This document shows, piece after piece, positions 1 through 13,300 of a DNA stretch of 64,000 nucleotides. Location: positions 10,068,960 through 10,132,959 of the forward strand of contig NC_135557.1 in assembly GCF_964340395.1 (NCBI RefSeq), written 5' to 3'. The DNA is from Glandiceps talaboti. Its lineage: Eukaryota > Hemichordata > Enteropneusta > Spengelidae. The first letter of the stretch is position 1. The number at the start of each line of letters is the position of its first letter. The translations under genes were made by a program, and so were the position numbers. The notes under the pieces were generated by a model. It did no database searches. It saw nothing but the letters and a program-made list of their open reading frames with translations, and was not told the origin of the DNA.

Positions 1-68
1 GAGGACAATATCCACATTACTCATTTTTTTTAAAAAATGCATATACAATACCATACAAGCGCAAACTC

Positions 69-292
69 AGACTGTCGACAGTCGCTCGCGCCTTTTTTAC
101 CCCTACGTTTTATCTAAACTCCGATCCGGCGCAACACTAGTCTAATCGCAAACTGATATCGAGGGCCGAAGGCCCTCGACCACTCGGACCTTCGGCCCTC
201 GATATCAGTTTGCGATTACACTAGTGTTGCGCCGGATCGGAGTTTAGATAAAACGTAGGGGGGGGGGAGGCGCGAGCGACTGTCAAGAGTCT
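69..292. repeat. Long foldback (inverted-repeat) element
   Basis: Two arms of about 104 bp (69-172 and 189-292) are near-perfect reverse complements around a 16-nt spacer. Both arms contain the sequence for a start of CTGATATCGAGGGCCGAAGG and its complement. The outer ends are less perfect, and a G-run expands the right arm. No coding capacity is present. It looks like a MITE or foldback transposon; no target-site duplication was established. Confidence 0.8.
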
Positions 293-410
293 AGCGAAAA
301 CTATGCATATACGCCATATACGCGATTTCCATGCAAATATTGACTGTATCACATACTTGCTGAATGCAAGCTTTTGATGAAGGACAAAATGGAACTTGTA
401 GAGGTTCGCA

Positions 411-896
411 TTGGGGAATACACGTCGTGATGGCCGCCTGCTATGTTGTATAATCGTTGTCCCTTATGTTTCGTTTTTTTGGGTCATCTACTATCCACTT
501 TTTGCCTTGGTTCATCGACACAGGTTTGGTATAAGTGATGTAGCGCCTCTTGAGCATAAGTTTGTAAGTTTCGGATCGGTTTCTGTCCAGAATTCGTCAA
601 CAGCGTCTTACCCTTCTGTTTACCACGAAAGTTCAAAGATGGCGCAGCCTGTTTTACTGTATAGTAGAGACACTTTACTCTCATTACGATATGCGATGTC
701 TCCAAGACAACAATTACGGTCTGCTTTGAGCGCTATAAATCGACTGAATAGGAATATTCATCAAAGAAGACCTAAAGGGAAACGCTCTGGAAGGAAACGT
801 TATAAGATTAAGGTTCTTACGAACTTTTTCGGACGCTACATTCCCGATAATAAGGGTTCAACACCTGAGTCAACTTTTCGAATCTCATTCAAGTGA
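411..896 (+). pseudogene. LINE N-terminal ORF segment
   Basis: A 161-residue open segment directly upstream of the endonuclease reading frame, overlapping it by a few bases in the -1 frame. It contains a YSRDTLLSLR-type stretch and a basic tail (RRPKGKRSGRKRYK), both commonly seen ahead of the endonuclease in LINEs of this type. It could be the end of ORF1 or the start of ORF2. No independent host-gene domain is visible. Confidence 0.5.
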
Positions 897-1621
897 AAAG
901 ACAGCCTAAAACTTCGAGGAAGCATTTGTCTTGTACATTATGGAATGCTCGTTCTATTGACAAGAAACTACCAGCTGTTGCTGATGCTATTATACAGAAT
1001 GGTACTGATGTTTTCATCGTCACTGAAACATGGTTCAACGCACTCGATGCCACTATAAAAGCTCGTTTCTCATCGAGTATTGATGGCTATAATATTCATC
1101 AAATACTGCGTACTTGTCGGAAGGGAGGTAGTATTGCTGTCATTGCCAAGAAAAATCTCATGTTTAGTGTATAAACAAATCATCCTCCTTCAAGACTTTT
1201 GAGGTATTAGAAGGAAATATGAATCTTGCATCATCGACAATTCGTCTGATTGTCATTTATCGACCTCCGTATTCGCATAAAAGCTGTAAGTGGACAGTAA
1301 CTGATTTTCTTGATGAATTTGCAACCGTTATTGAAGGCATCATTCACGCAAGAGGCCATCTTGTCATTGCTGGGGATTTTAAAATACATACCGATGACCC
1401 TAGCAATAATGATGCCACATATTTTAACGACTTGTTACACACTTTTGGTTTGGAGCAACATGTTAAGTTTCCGACACATGATAAAGGACACACACTGGAT
1501 CTCATTATAAGCAGAACATCGGACGTGTGCGTTCACAATTTCACCAGTGACTGGCTATTACCATCAGATCATGTATCGTTATATTTTGACATTCCACTTA
1601 AGGGGGGAGATGTCAAATTCA
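893..1621 (+). pseudogene. LINE APE-type endonuclease domain, frameshifted
   Basis: The first part reads LWNARSIDKK and VTETWF, the usual N-terminal endonuclease motifs. After a 1-nt frameshift near 1170 the frame continues with VIYRPP, GDFKIHTD (normally GDFN, so the catalytic Asn is changed to Lys), GHTLDLIIS and SDHVSLYF. This is the known order of APE-like LINE endonuclease motifs. The frameshift and the GDFN-to-GDFK change both argue for inactivity. Confidence 0.85.
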
Positions 1622-1685
1622 AAAAAGTCGATAGATTTTTCTTATACTTTGCATACTTAAATATTGATATCTGAATATGTAAAAA

Positions 1686-2228
1686 ATGCAGAGAAAATAC
1701 TATGTCAAAGTTGGACTTATTGCACAGTTGCGACACTATGTCCCGAAAGCCATTCTCTTGTTATTATATAACACACTCATTCTACCACACATTACTTACT
1801 GCCTAGAAATATGGGGTAATACCTATGCAACTTCCTTACAGCCAATACTTTTACTTCAAAAGAAAATTGCTCGCCTCATTACTTTTTCTGACTTTCATGC
1901 TCATAGCGACCCTCTTTTCAGACAACTTGGTATTTTAGACATTTATAAACTATGTAAACTGCACACATGCGTTTTCATCTTTGACTTGTTGAATAATCAC
2001 TTTGCCCATGATATAACACATTACTTTAAAAAACCTCCTCACATGTATCCCACCCGTTTCGCGACTCAAAATAATTTCTCTGTCCCTAAAGTTAGCTTAT
2101 CTCATAGTCAACACAATATCAAGTATGCAGGTGTAACACACTGGAATTCACTCCCAAACTACATAAAAAAACATAACCTACAGAGACATTCATTCAAACA
2201 TGCCTTAAAAGCTTACTTACTTCAATAA
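1686..2228 (+). pseudogene. LINE reverse-transcriptase C-terminal region
   Basis: An open stretch carrying LYNTLILPHITYCLEIWG, QKKIARLIT and THWNSLP. These match the conserved post-catalytic region of CR1-type LINE ORF2 proteins, and the stretch ends in a normal stop. It is fused out of frame to the endonuclease remnant by loss of the polymerase core. Confidence 0.85.
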
Positions 2229-2258
2229 GTAAGTAAGTACTTAGTAATAGGTACTTCA

Positions 2259-2324
2259 ATGTATGTATGTATGTATGTATGTATGTATGTATGTATGTAT
2301 GTATGTATGTCTATCTTGCTGTTT

Positions 2325-2373
<49 letters not shown>
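2259..2373 (+). repeat. TATG and TTG microsatellites in the LINE 3' region
   Basis: About 13 TATG units (2259-2309) are followed by about 16 TTG units (2325-2373). Long Cys-Tyr-Val or poly-Val/Cys readings across them are artefacts of the repeat. Confidence 0.95.
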
Positions 2374-2689
2374 AAATCCTATTTATTCGTTCATGCAAAG
2401 CATTATTTGGACAATTATTCTTATCACATTTTGTTTATTTTTCCGCTACCCGAGTTTTACCCAGTATTTTCGACTTAACTCATTCTCTAAGGGTTGTGGG
2501 CTTGACTAGTTCTGTAGAACTATTCCTACAACCCCCACCAGGTCCATGTAATTACTGATGTACATGTATTTGATTGAATATTCTTTGACTTAATTTAATT
2601 TATATATTTTGTTAATTTATTTGTTATGTGTGTTTTTTTCCTGGTGAAATCAATAAACCAAACCAAACCAAACCAAACCACCTTTGTTT

Positions 2690-3060
2690 TCAGGATAATG
2701 ACCGTTCCTTGTATGTACATATGTATTTTGGGTCAAAATAAGTAGATTTACAACAATTAACTACAACATGATTTTTGACAGTTAAAGATTATCCCCAGAA
2801 CACCAAACACACTTATGTATTTAAGTGCAATGTATAGTAAGTAGGTCCAGACATATTTTTTTTAATTTATATTCATTATTACATAAAACATTATGTTATT
2901 TTATCCCCAGCTGGTTGACTATTTTTAAAGAAAAACATAAGAAAATAGCAAAAAAGGATAAAAGTCCGAGATAGATTTTTTATATACTGTATGTGTACAT
3001 TGTATTATTCCAGCTACTTATCAATGGCAAAAACATATGGGGTCACCACGTCCGTTTAAA
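2690..3060. other. Non-coding stretch
   Basis: AT-rich sequence between the LINE tail and the 188-bp tandem repeat. I see no supported gene or element in it. Confidence 0.5.
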
Positions 3061-3064
3061 TTCT

Positions 3065-3790
3065 AGAACTCAAAGTCACCCCACACCCCATCTAAATTTT
3101 GACATTTTCGACAGAAATATCTTAAGAAATTTTGTTGAATTTTGACAAAAAATAAAATGAGCTTGTTTATCTTTGCACCTATAAATAAATAGGCAACAAA
3201 AATCATTGTGTGTATGCTAACTTGAAAATGCCAGTAAAAAATGTGACCCCCAACCCCATCAAAAATTCAACATTTTGGAACAAAAATCACATGAAATTGT
3301 ACAATATTGGAACACACAGGCACCAAGGGATATATCTATCAGTTCATATGTATGCTAAATGAACTGAACTAATCATATATGGAGTTTATTTCTTTCTCCA
3401 AACGCCAAAGTGCTCATAATATTCACAATTTTAACCCCCCACCCCTTCAAAACTTCAACATTTTGGCTAAAAATCACATGAAATTGTACACAATTGGAAC
3501 ACACAGGCAGCAAGGGATATTTCTATCTGTACATATGTATAATAAATCAACTGAACTATTCATGTGCATAGTTTATTTATTTCCCCAAAAGCCAAAGTGG
3601 TCATAACATTAAAAATATACCCCCCCCCACCCCATCCAAATTTCAACATTTTTGGACAAAATTCACATTAAAATGCAAAATATTGGGACACATAGGCACA
3701 AAGGGATGTTTGTCAGTACATAATTATATATGATAAATCAACACATTAGGGGCTAGGTCAATAGTTCAATGTAGGATAAACTGCTAAAAA
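3065..3790. repeat. Diverged ~188-bp tandem repeat, about four copies
   Basis: The landmark CATTTTGG followed by an ACA-rich stretch and ACATGAAATTGTA recurs at 3271, 3459 and 3647 with a spacing of 188 bp. A more diverged copy has its landmark at 3103. Each unit also has a C-run before the landmark and a GGAACACACAGGCA-like block after it. No coding potential is conserved between copies. Confidence 0.85.
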
Positions 3791-3799
3791 CTTTTTAGT

Positions 3800-5690
3800 T
3801 ACCCCCCCCCCCCACTTAATTGGCCAAAATTGAAAATGTCCATCCAATCAGATCAGTATGTAGTAATGTTATGAATACAAAGCCAGTATGTAGTTAGGAA
3901 AAACAGTTCTTTTGTTGACACTTTATTTTAGTGCTGTTCTACAGTGTCCATTTCTCAATTTGGGAAAATTTAAAAAAAGAAATAATTGCATGTTTAGGGA
4001 TACAAACAGACCCATTAAAAGTAAAATCGTTTCTGTAGGATGAGAGCTAGCTAGACAGCTAAAAAAAACACCCCAAATGTAAAAGAATTTAGATTTCCAT
4101 CCTACATTGAAATATATATTGATCTCGCACCTTATATCTCCATTGTTGAAACAGTTAAATGTTGATTTCATATAATGAAATTGTTAGTGTTTATTGCGGA
4201 GTGTGGTCACTATGAAAAATAGGAAATAACTCATCAAATTGAACTATAAATAATACTATCATTAGCTGTTGATGCACTCAACTCGGCATCCAGTATATGT
4301 ACCTCTAGCTCTGCATATGTGGCACTGCACTGTGAGGAACCAAAAGCTACAATGTATGCTACTTGATGTATTTATTGATTTTGGGTACAAAAATACAGGT
4401 ATAACCCCTCATTGAAACTTTATAGTAATGTTACCATGGATACTTCTTTTATGGGGAGACAATGTAAATAGCTTTTATAGTACAACTTGTATAATTTGTT
4501 GCAATTTGAACTGTATGCTTTACTATAAACACTCGACTCACTACCAGTATAGTGGGCGAGACATAAAAAATAAATATATTTTTGGTTGAATACATCTGAA
4601 AAATAAACTATATTCATTAAAATTCATTGGCAGGGCGTTATTATATACTGATACAGGGATGTATAATGTCTGGGGGGGGGGGGTTCTATTGGGAATGAAT
4701 ACATGTGTCGGAAACTCTAGTCCTGCTTGCAGACTGTGCACAATTGGAAGGGACGACTTATGCCGTATACAAGCAGGACTACAAGACCCCTAGCGAAACC
4801 AAACAAGTGCACACCATCGTGGGAGAGCAGAATACCGACAAGACAACATAATAAGTTTTGGAAGCCTTTTACAAAAGAGTACTGTTATCAATTTGTTGTA
4901 TGGTGATTTTAAGGCCGGTAAATGACGATGTCATCGTGGTTGCATGATCAATTTTACTGGAGTTCAGGGACTGAAGTTTCTCGATCACCGACGTTACGCG
5001 ACGTGACCACTGATTACTAAGAAGGTAACGACGGAAAACATATAAAATGCTAAATGGTGTTTCAACTAATAAAATGGCAAATTTGCTTCGCAAAACATCT
5101 TCAGTGTGCTAGGGAAGTTTTTGAAAAACTTTGCATAGTCCGATGATTTTATGTTTTGCTTCTATGGTACCTGAGGGTTGATTGTTTACGTACATTTGAA
5201 TAATATTGTTGTTGCAATTGTTTCGCCATTGTTGTGTCTACGTACATGTAGTGCGGAAAATTATCAAATGCCAAAGATAATTTTATAGTGATGAATATGT
5301 CACCTTCTCACGTCAAAAAGCCCACACTGGCAAAACCCATTACCTGTATTAAAATTAATATTCATGACAGTATAACTTCCTCTGTAGATATGAAAGGTGT
5401 GAATGGTTTTAGGCCACGTTTCCAGACCGGCAATATAGCGTAGGGAGTGCGGTTGATGATACATTTCATCAAGTCTAAAATTTATAAAACAGCTCCTCTT
5501 TAAGTCATGCATGGTAGTAAAGCTAAGTTTCTTCGCAAGGACTTCTGAAACTCAATCATACGAGATTACCTTCCGTTCACCCCCCAAATCTCCAATACAG
5601 TGCTTGAAAAACCTTACTTCCGGGTTTGTTTAGCCTTCGAATGTTGACTAGAGCGCGAGTTTCAGTCTGCGTCAAAAGTTGCGTCGTTGA
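3800..5690. other. Non-coding stretch
   Basis: No open frame here resembles a known domain on either strand, and no repeats were noted beyond a G-run near 4671-4683. Confidence 0.45.
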
Positions 5691-6200
5691 CGTAATTCGA
5701 ATTTGACACCTCCTACCTTAACAGACCTGATGCTTTGAGAGTCACTCACACAAGCAGGAGATTGAATAATCTGAACATCGACGACCTCCAAGATAGATTA
5801 TCATCTTTGTTTTCAGAATTGCCATCTGATTCTGATCATGTGAATGAACTTGCAGCTAACTATAACCACACTTTGACATTTATCTTGAATGAATTTGCAC
5901 CCCCTATAACTAAAGCTCACATTGAGAAGGGACGGGTCCCTTGGTTCACTGCGCAATTTATGACAGAAAGAAAAAATCTTCGTCGCCTAGAGCGACAGTG
6001 GCTAAAAATTGGACTTGTTGTTCACAAAGATATCTTTCGATCTGCCCGTTGTGCCTATTTTACTAAAGTACACGAGGCACACACGAACTATCTTCGTGAT
6101 CGTATTGACGGTGCTGATCAGGGGTCCCTTTTCAATGTAATCGACGATATCATAGGTGGCAAAAAGTTAATACTGAATTTCCTCCCAGGTTCAGTACCTT
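5690..6200 (+). mobile_element. LINE fragment: endonuclease-RT linker region
   Basis: One open frame from about 5735 to 6258 carries RRLNNLNIDDLQ, PPITKAHIEKGRVPWFTAQF, KNLRRLERQWLKIGL and VHKDIFRSARCAYF. This is the well-known linker (APW[FY]T...RRLERKWRKTGL...) between the endonuclease and polymerase of CR1/Rex-like LINEs. The fragment ends soon after, before any RT motif. It is a truncated relic independent of the copy at 385-2685. Confidence 0.85.
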
Positions 6201-7036
6201 GTAAAATCAAGAGTATGGTAAACAACACTTCAATAAATACACGTTTTGAATGGAATTAAGTTTATCTCGAGTGAACTAAGTTTATCTCGATGCCAGATCT
6301 GTATTGAGAACCATGGCTCTAATATTGAGATAATCCACGTTGTACCCTACTTGCTACGAACCTCAGACCACTAAAAGAATCAAAATTACGATTGTATCGG
6401 ACACCCGGTCTGACGGTACAACAAATTCATGCTCTCACGAACCCTGCTTGACACTTTGAGGCAAGCTTTATAGATCATTATTTTATGTTCATACATGTAA
6501 TTCAATCCAATCTTGTTTGTAGGATGGCAAAATAAGATTTCTGCAACAAAAACCCAACTTGGCCAAGTAAGTTTTCAGTGTACGCAGTCTCTTGCCAAGG
6601 CATTGTATATCACGTGGTATGCAAGGGGCAATCTGATTGGTTGTATTTTTTACGTACAAAAGGAATAAAGTATCTATGTCACAAGTACTGGAATTGTAAA
6701 TGAATGCATCCGCGGTCAGTAGGGACTGGCTCGTTAAGAACGGTACCGTAAAACGGCCGTGGTTTTCGACGATGTCATGAATCAGCATTTGTTGTTAACA
6801 GACGATTACATTGGAGAGGTATTTATTCACCTGAGCTGTGCAACAGAAATACCGATGATTCGAAGTGTTGAAGTGTGTCTCTGCATAATGTTACCATTAA
6901 AAGGACCTGTAGAAGATCAAGACTGCCACGAAGCTTACCATGACTATTTCAAGGTTAGTTTTATAGGAAAATGTTTGCTTTATGGTTAATAGCGCTTAAT
7001 CGTCCTAGGACACTAGAATAGTGCTCGAATTGATGT

Positions 7037-7105
7037 TTGTCCGTCCGTCTGTCTGTCTGTCTGCCTGATTGTCCGTCTGTATGCATCTCTCTCTCTCTCT
7101 CTCTC
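7037..7105. repeat. GTCT and CT simple repeats
   Basis: Short GTCTGTCTG and CTCTCTCT runs, lying in an intron or the 3' flank of the Death-GBP gene. Confidence 0.85.
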
Positions 7106-7142
7106 AAGCCATTTTCCTTTAAGAATTTGTGTAGCGTCTTAC

Positions 7143-7332
7143 CTCGCTCATTATATACGTTCTTATATCAACTTCTACTTCCTCGTCATCTTCATTTACT
7201 AGCGCAGGTGTATGAAGAACGTCTCTTAGTAACCAGAAAAATGCAGGAAAGAAACTATTGAATTCATCAGTGCTTTTGGCATTTTCTTTCTGAACATTGG
7301 TTTGAATCTTTTCAGAAAGTTCGCTGACACAT
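7143..7332 (-). CDS. Death-GBP exon 6 (GBP RD motif)
   Basis: The exon starts after a TTTTTATCAG acceptor with one base that completes a Leu codon from exon 5, and ends in ATGAGCGAG before GTAAGA. It encodes CVSELSEKIQTNVQ and then FFPAFFWLLRDV, matching the GBP pattern of FFPxFxWxLRD that carries the nucleotide-specificity RD pair. Length is 190 nt, phase 2 to phase 0. No ATG-initiated frame reveals this exon; it was found by extending the splice phase. Confidence 0.85.
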
Positions 7333-10300
7333 CTGATAAAAACATAGTATCATAAACAAATATTAGGAACACAGTTAATACCAAATATTGGAATTTTCTA
7401 CATGCATGAAATTGTATAGTGAAGTTCAACTGACGTGTGTTTGAATGTCATACATAAAGAGAATCGACTAAATGACGCAACGCTGTATGTCTTTCACATT
7501 GCAATCTTTATAGTCAATGTCCAAAGGGGGCTTAAGTAACCGATAGTTACCTTACATGGTTCAAAGAACCATTTTTGACATCATATTTGGCTACAGTAAA
7601 ACCCGGGCCTTCATAAAACTGATGTTACAATTCTGGATTCTCTTGCATAAACTCTCAGGAGGCAGTTTCCAAGATAACGATGACACTATTTTGAAGGAGG
7701 CTAAACATTAAAAGCGTCACATATCGGGCTCAAGAAGTGTTATAACCATGTATGTGTATATATGTTTGGTGGACAGTCAACTCATTGATAATTTGACACT
7801 TCCGATCAAAAATCAATGTCATTGTCAAAATTTAATGTCATCTTGTCCTATATTTATATTAAAACACTCGGCAACATTTTTAGAACTAACGTAAAACATA
7901 GTTTTCATATATGAAAATCAGTTTGAAAATAGCAAATGATAAAGTCTTTCAGGAAAAATACAGCAAACGCATATTTGAGTGGCTTTATCGCAAAATCCTC
8001 TTACCAAGACAACTGATATCATGATTAGCAATTATACAAAATAATACTGAATATCTCATGGATCCCAAGTGTGATGGAAGTGTCTGTATATTGGTTTTGG
8101 GGGCCAGGCAACTCACTGAACACATTCTTTTTTATCCAATTTCAAAATCAAGGTCAGTCATATTTGAAGGTCATCTTCATTTGTTCAGCTTGTATCAACA
8201 AATCAATGAAAAAATAAAATATATTATGACCTCTTTGTAGCATATAATATATGACGTTATATGCTACAAAGAGGTCATAATATATATAACTTTCAGAAAG
8301 ATTATGACAAAAAAAAAACATATTGGAAGCGGCTTGAAATTACACAAACGAAATTACCAGGTCGACAAAATGATATTACCTCGTCAACTGATTTGATATC
8401 TTGAATTTTGAAATATTGCAATGCTGTCTGCAAGAGCTATTCTTATGGTGCAGTTGTCCTTATATTGGTTTGGAGGCACAGGCTACACATTGGTTGTTTG
8501 ATCTTTTACGTGTACGGTCAAGGACAAACCAGATGTCACGCATTTCATAGAGGGGGAGGAGCATCATACTGAAAATGTTACATGGCATATACCTCAGAGG
8601 AAAACCGTTGCTTAATAAATGGATTAGAAACTAAATATAGAAGATGAATCACAACGACACAAACTAGGAAACGACCACAAGCTTAAAAACTGACACTTGC
8701 ATTGCTGAGAAGATAAAAATATTGGTAGCAATCATCGAAAATACGATATTGAAGAACAGACTGAGTACTCGGCATCGATGGATGAAAAACAAAACGATTC
8801 GGCCCGGCAATAATTGGCAATAGCTATTAACAGACTTCACAAGCAGGCGATTTTTTGAACTACTTGAAATACATGTATATCTAGCACACCACAATACATA
8901 AGAAATAAACTGAAACAAACAAAAAGTGGGGACTTTGCAAAAGCTCTGCTGAGTAATAGTATAAAGCCGGTAAAAGTAAGTGCCCAACTTTATTCCTCTA
9001 GGTATATGCGCAAAACCCGACGGAAATAAGTCTTTAGAAGTAACTCGTAGTTATCAAAACAACCCAATGCTCGTTTTCAATACCACCAAATCCTCAAAAA
9101 AGAGGAATGCAAATGATAAACCAATATCTATAATTGTAAACTTTGAATTAATCACACAATATGGGTTCAAAAGAGAAGAAATATCTGCTAAATAGCTCGG
9201 TATAATTGGGGAGATCGACAGTTGTCTTAGTAACAGATTTACAGATTTCAACTTCATATATACTTTTTTTTTTACGTTTTCTATTGCGATTGCGTGCTTG
9301 GCTATTAAGGTAAAATTATGAACCCACAATGATACAGTTATCTTTAATTGTCCAAATATAATATAAATTCGTTGAATGTTTGCCTACGATTTGTTTAATT
9401 TATCAATCTTGCAGCATATAACTTACGCGAATTTCACCGACCCATGTACATCTAATAGAGCCCCTCGCAAATTATATAAACCTCAAAATTATGCCCTCTG
9501 CAGGTATATGAAACTAGAGTTCAACTTCTTGGTAAAGTTTGAATCTAAGAGTTTAATATTGCTGTAAAGTACCATGTGTCAATACTTACAACAACTTTAA
9601 GAGATCACTTTTCTTTGGTACTTGCACACTGTTATATATCAAAACAGAAGAAAACAGCACAGCTAGTGTAAACAAACGGTTGTCTTCTGATACTTCCCCT
9701 TTCGTAAAGTCCAAGCCCTCGGTGTCAAGAATGATGACATTTACTTCTGTTCCATCATGTAGAATTCTTTGAAGGGGTTTTGTGCTCATCCAAATACCTA
9801 CGAATAAATACCAACAATGACAACATAAGTGAAAATTACAGTACAAGTCAGAGCCCATTTCTGTTTTTAACAGGAACTAAGTTGGTAAAACCATTTGTTA
9901 GTTTGTAAAGCCGAGGACAAAATAACTTATTAGGGTACTCAAAATTCACCAGATGAAAACATTTAATGGGTGGGGACCTGTATTGTAACAAATTTATACT
10001 TTGAAATCGACAAGCTTTTAGTTTTTTCTCTCCAGAAAGTCAACCTTAATATCTACAGTATTGTTCTGTAGCCATATTCTCATGTACCCATTATCAAGTT
10101 GTAAGGAACAAATCCACCATATAAATCCCATCGGGTTACATAATGGGATGTTTTCCCTTACTTTCAGTGGGAAATCCATTAATTGACCTGTCAAAGCCTT
10201 ACTGGGATGTATCTATTGTCTGAGTTCGAGCAGTTATTTTCATTTTAAATGTTGAGAACGTCGGCATTATTTACTGTAGCTATGTTATTGAGCCCTCTCA

Positions 10301-13300
10301 CATGAACAATTAGGTTGACTCATTAATGATCAAATTGTACATTGAAAAACTCAGAACAAATTACTTATAGTGTCGTTGTCAGGGAGCACATCTTTGGATA
10401 GTGTAGGTATAGAGCTAGAGGTACCGTGTTAGAGACGAGCGTTGTCAAGGAAAGACGATTTTTACACACATTTTTTACTGAATAACAGGGGCAGAGTTGT
10501 GTTTATGGCTTGGATGCAATGTAAAGGTGACAAGTTGGGGACACTATCATCGAAATTTCAACTTGAACAGTTTAATTTGTTTTGTTTTTTAATTGAAAGA
10601 CCATGTTCGATGTTCTTAACTCCAAGGCACCCAATTTGAATGGACCAATCAAAACCCTATTTCAAATGCATGTCTTGCAATTAAGTAGCTCAATTCATCT
10701 TTAGTGTGTCATGTTTAGTAACTGTCTATAATTCTTCGTTCTTATGTTTTGATTATTGACAATATCCCCAACCTTGTACGACAAACAGCCACACCTATAG
10801 TGATGAAATCGGAACATGTGACTGGTCCATTAAAATTGAGCGCCCAAGTGTTGTGAACATCTAACGATATTTCAATGGAAGATGATACGGCATAGAAATC
10901 GTCTGAATTGCTGTTTTCCAGTTGAGTATGACGTCAATTGTGCGTGGAAAATGTGTGAGTTCTAAGCATTTTGTTATGGAAAGTTGAATTTTTACTGATC
11001 AGAAGTCAAATTGGCAATAATTTCACGACATGAAAATATACCGCTCATATTTGGTAGGGAACAATCACACCCCTTGTGGGTATGTACAAATGTGACCATT
11101 TATAGGAAAGCATATAGTAGTTCTTGTAGTTGATAATGATTTGTAGTTACTCGCTTGTTGATACTTGTACATATTTCTTGATTTATTCATTCATTTACTT
11201 GGGGGAGAGGGGCGGTTTCGTAAACGTAACTAACTAACTAAGCCTAAGGGCCATGTGATGCAGTTACCAAATTATATGGAACGAGAAGCTTGTGCTCTTC
11301 AGATATAGCTTTATCAAAGAACAGAGTCTCTATGCAATCCTACTTTCTGCACAAGTCACTTGTGTCTTTGAATATATCTAGGTATAAAACTATAGACCTG
11401 CCAAGGTACGGATGATTTTTACACACACTCACAGAATGGCAGGTGCGTTACAACGTGGTTTTAGACAGGGCAGCACATGCTGTTTTTGTAACAGTATCTT
11501 GACAAAGTAGGGACAGTGACATGGAAGTGGTTAACAAGAAATGCAAAGTTTCATTCATGGAATTATCGGTTTGCGAACAATTCTTTGTGTAAAAAATTAT
11601 TTGAAAAAAATATCCGCTCAACAAAATTGCAATCGCAGAATAAGCAATGCGGAGAGGAGTATATGTAAAATATACACGCATTAATTTCGTAGAAGAATAT
11701 TAGCTAGAGAAGTTTGAAATCAAGCATACATACATACATACATACATACATACATACATACATACATACATACATACATACATACAAACATCCATACATA
11801 CATACATACATACATACATACATACATACATACATACATACATACGACTACAGAAAATTTCACTTACCATGAGTATGGGCCCGCATACCAGGTGAAACGC
11901 TAAAAGTGCATGTCCCATTGATGTCACTGTCCAACTTACTGGCTATATAAGACTTTCCAGATCTACAGTCGCCAACCACGCTAATAACGCATACAGGACC
12001 ACTAATATTTTCAAGAATTCGGATAGCATCATCACATACAACATATCTACGGAGAGTCTCACCTTTGACCTTTGTCAATGTACCATTTCCAGCATCCCAT
12101 TCATAGTTGTCAGGATAACATAATGGAACGCAACCAAAATCTGTTTATAATATAGAATTCGGTTAATAAATATATGACTAATTACCCACAGAAGACAAAC
12201 AGATTCACATGTAAATGAAGCATTCAAGCTGGGTATATAAATTGAGATGGTGGGGACACAAAACTGGGTAACAGGTAGAAAGCAGATCTTAACTAACAAA
12301 TATGGATGAGGAATGGGCAGAAATAGATGCAGAATGTAATTTCGGATTAATTAATAAAGAAAGGAGAAACTAAAATAATTGTATGGCAGACAATCCATAG
12401 ACATAACAAAAATGATGACACTGGACAAAACCATAAACTTCGGATGTACAGACAAATGAAAACGATACTACATGTGAGAAATATTTAAGCATTACAAGAA
12501 ATCTTCTCCATCGATCTGCTCATATATATATATATATATGAGTTGTCCATGGCCGAGTGGTTAAACCACTTGCCTCTTACCACTGCGGTCGGGGTTCAAT
12601 TTACCACGCTGTAGAAGATTGTCGTTTGGTCAAATGGTCATGAGTGAACACTGAACATCGTGAGCTGCACCCTTCGCCAAACTCTCCACAACTTGTGGCA
12701 GGTCGACTGAAGAGAACACCATAATTTTGACTCAGTTTGAACTAGTAATGTGCCTGATATCGACTGGCCACTCGAAAACAGCTATGACTCCTACTCGTTC
12801 CATGGGAAAGTCAAGCAAGTCTCCAGGCGGTGACACAACAATATCTGGCTATTTTAAAGATGGCCTTCACGCTTCAGCGACAATGACAAAGGCAGCGATG
12901 TCTGCGGATGCCAGCTTGTCCCCTGTTACTATAAAGGTGCTAATCAAGGAATGCCTACAAGACTTGGAGACGAAGGTCAACGAAATTTCTAATACTACTG
13001 ACACCATTCTTTCGGAACAGAAATAATTGATTGAAAGGCTGTCTGTGGTTGAAGGTCGGTGTGATGATTTTGAAAAAGCCATTCAATTCTCCAGTGACGA
13101 AGTGGATGTTGTACGCTGGCGGTCAATGCCACGGCTTGGAATCGCAAGTAACCGAGTTCCGTCGCGACCTAACAGAAGCTATACAACAAATATAGTGAGC
13201 TAAGGGAGGCGTGCCTAAACCTTGAACGTTATTCGCGCAGCTATAATGTACCTTTTGGTGGTATTCCGGGATCAGAAGACGAAAATTGAAGTAGAACTGA

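Larger units (their letters stand above)
385..2685 (+). mobile_element. Non-LTR retrotransposon (CR1/Rex-like LINE), internally deleted
   Basis: The region reads 5' to 3' as an N-terminal LINE segment (411-896), an APE-type endonuclease (893-1615), the C-terminal end of a reverse-transcriptase ORF (1686-2228), a 3' untranslated part with microsatellites, an AATAAA (2652-2657) and a CCAAA-type tail (to about 2680). The catalytic reverse-transcriptase core that should lie between endonuclease and C-terminus is missing, with a deletion junction near 1620-1690. A 1-nt frameshift near 1170 also breaks the endonuclease. The copy is dead. Assignment to a CR1/Rex-type clade rests on remembered motif style and is tentative; LINE identity is secure. 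Confidence 0.85.

Noticed and set aside
6742-6956. Plus-strand open frame with C2-domain-like text (VVFDDVMNQHLLLTDDYIGEVFIHLS) ending at a possible donor
   Set aside because: The DDYIGEV text is suggestive of a Munc13/BAIAP3-type C2 strand, but there is an in-frame stop just upstream, no convincing acceptor and no neighbouring exon on that strand. A profile search would decide.
12541-12613. Leu/Ser-type tRNA gene
   Set aside because: The A- and B-box-like parts are present, but the arms do not form a full cloverleaf and the sequence runs on into a non-tRNA tail, so a SINE is the better call.
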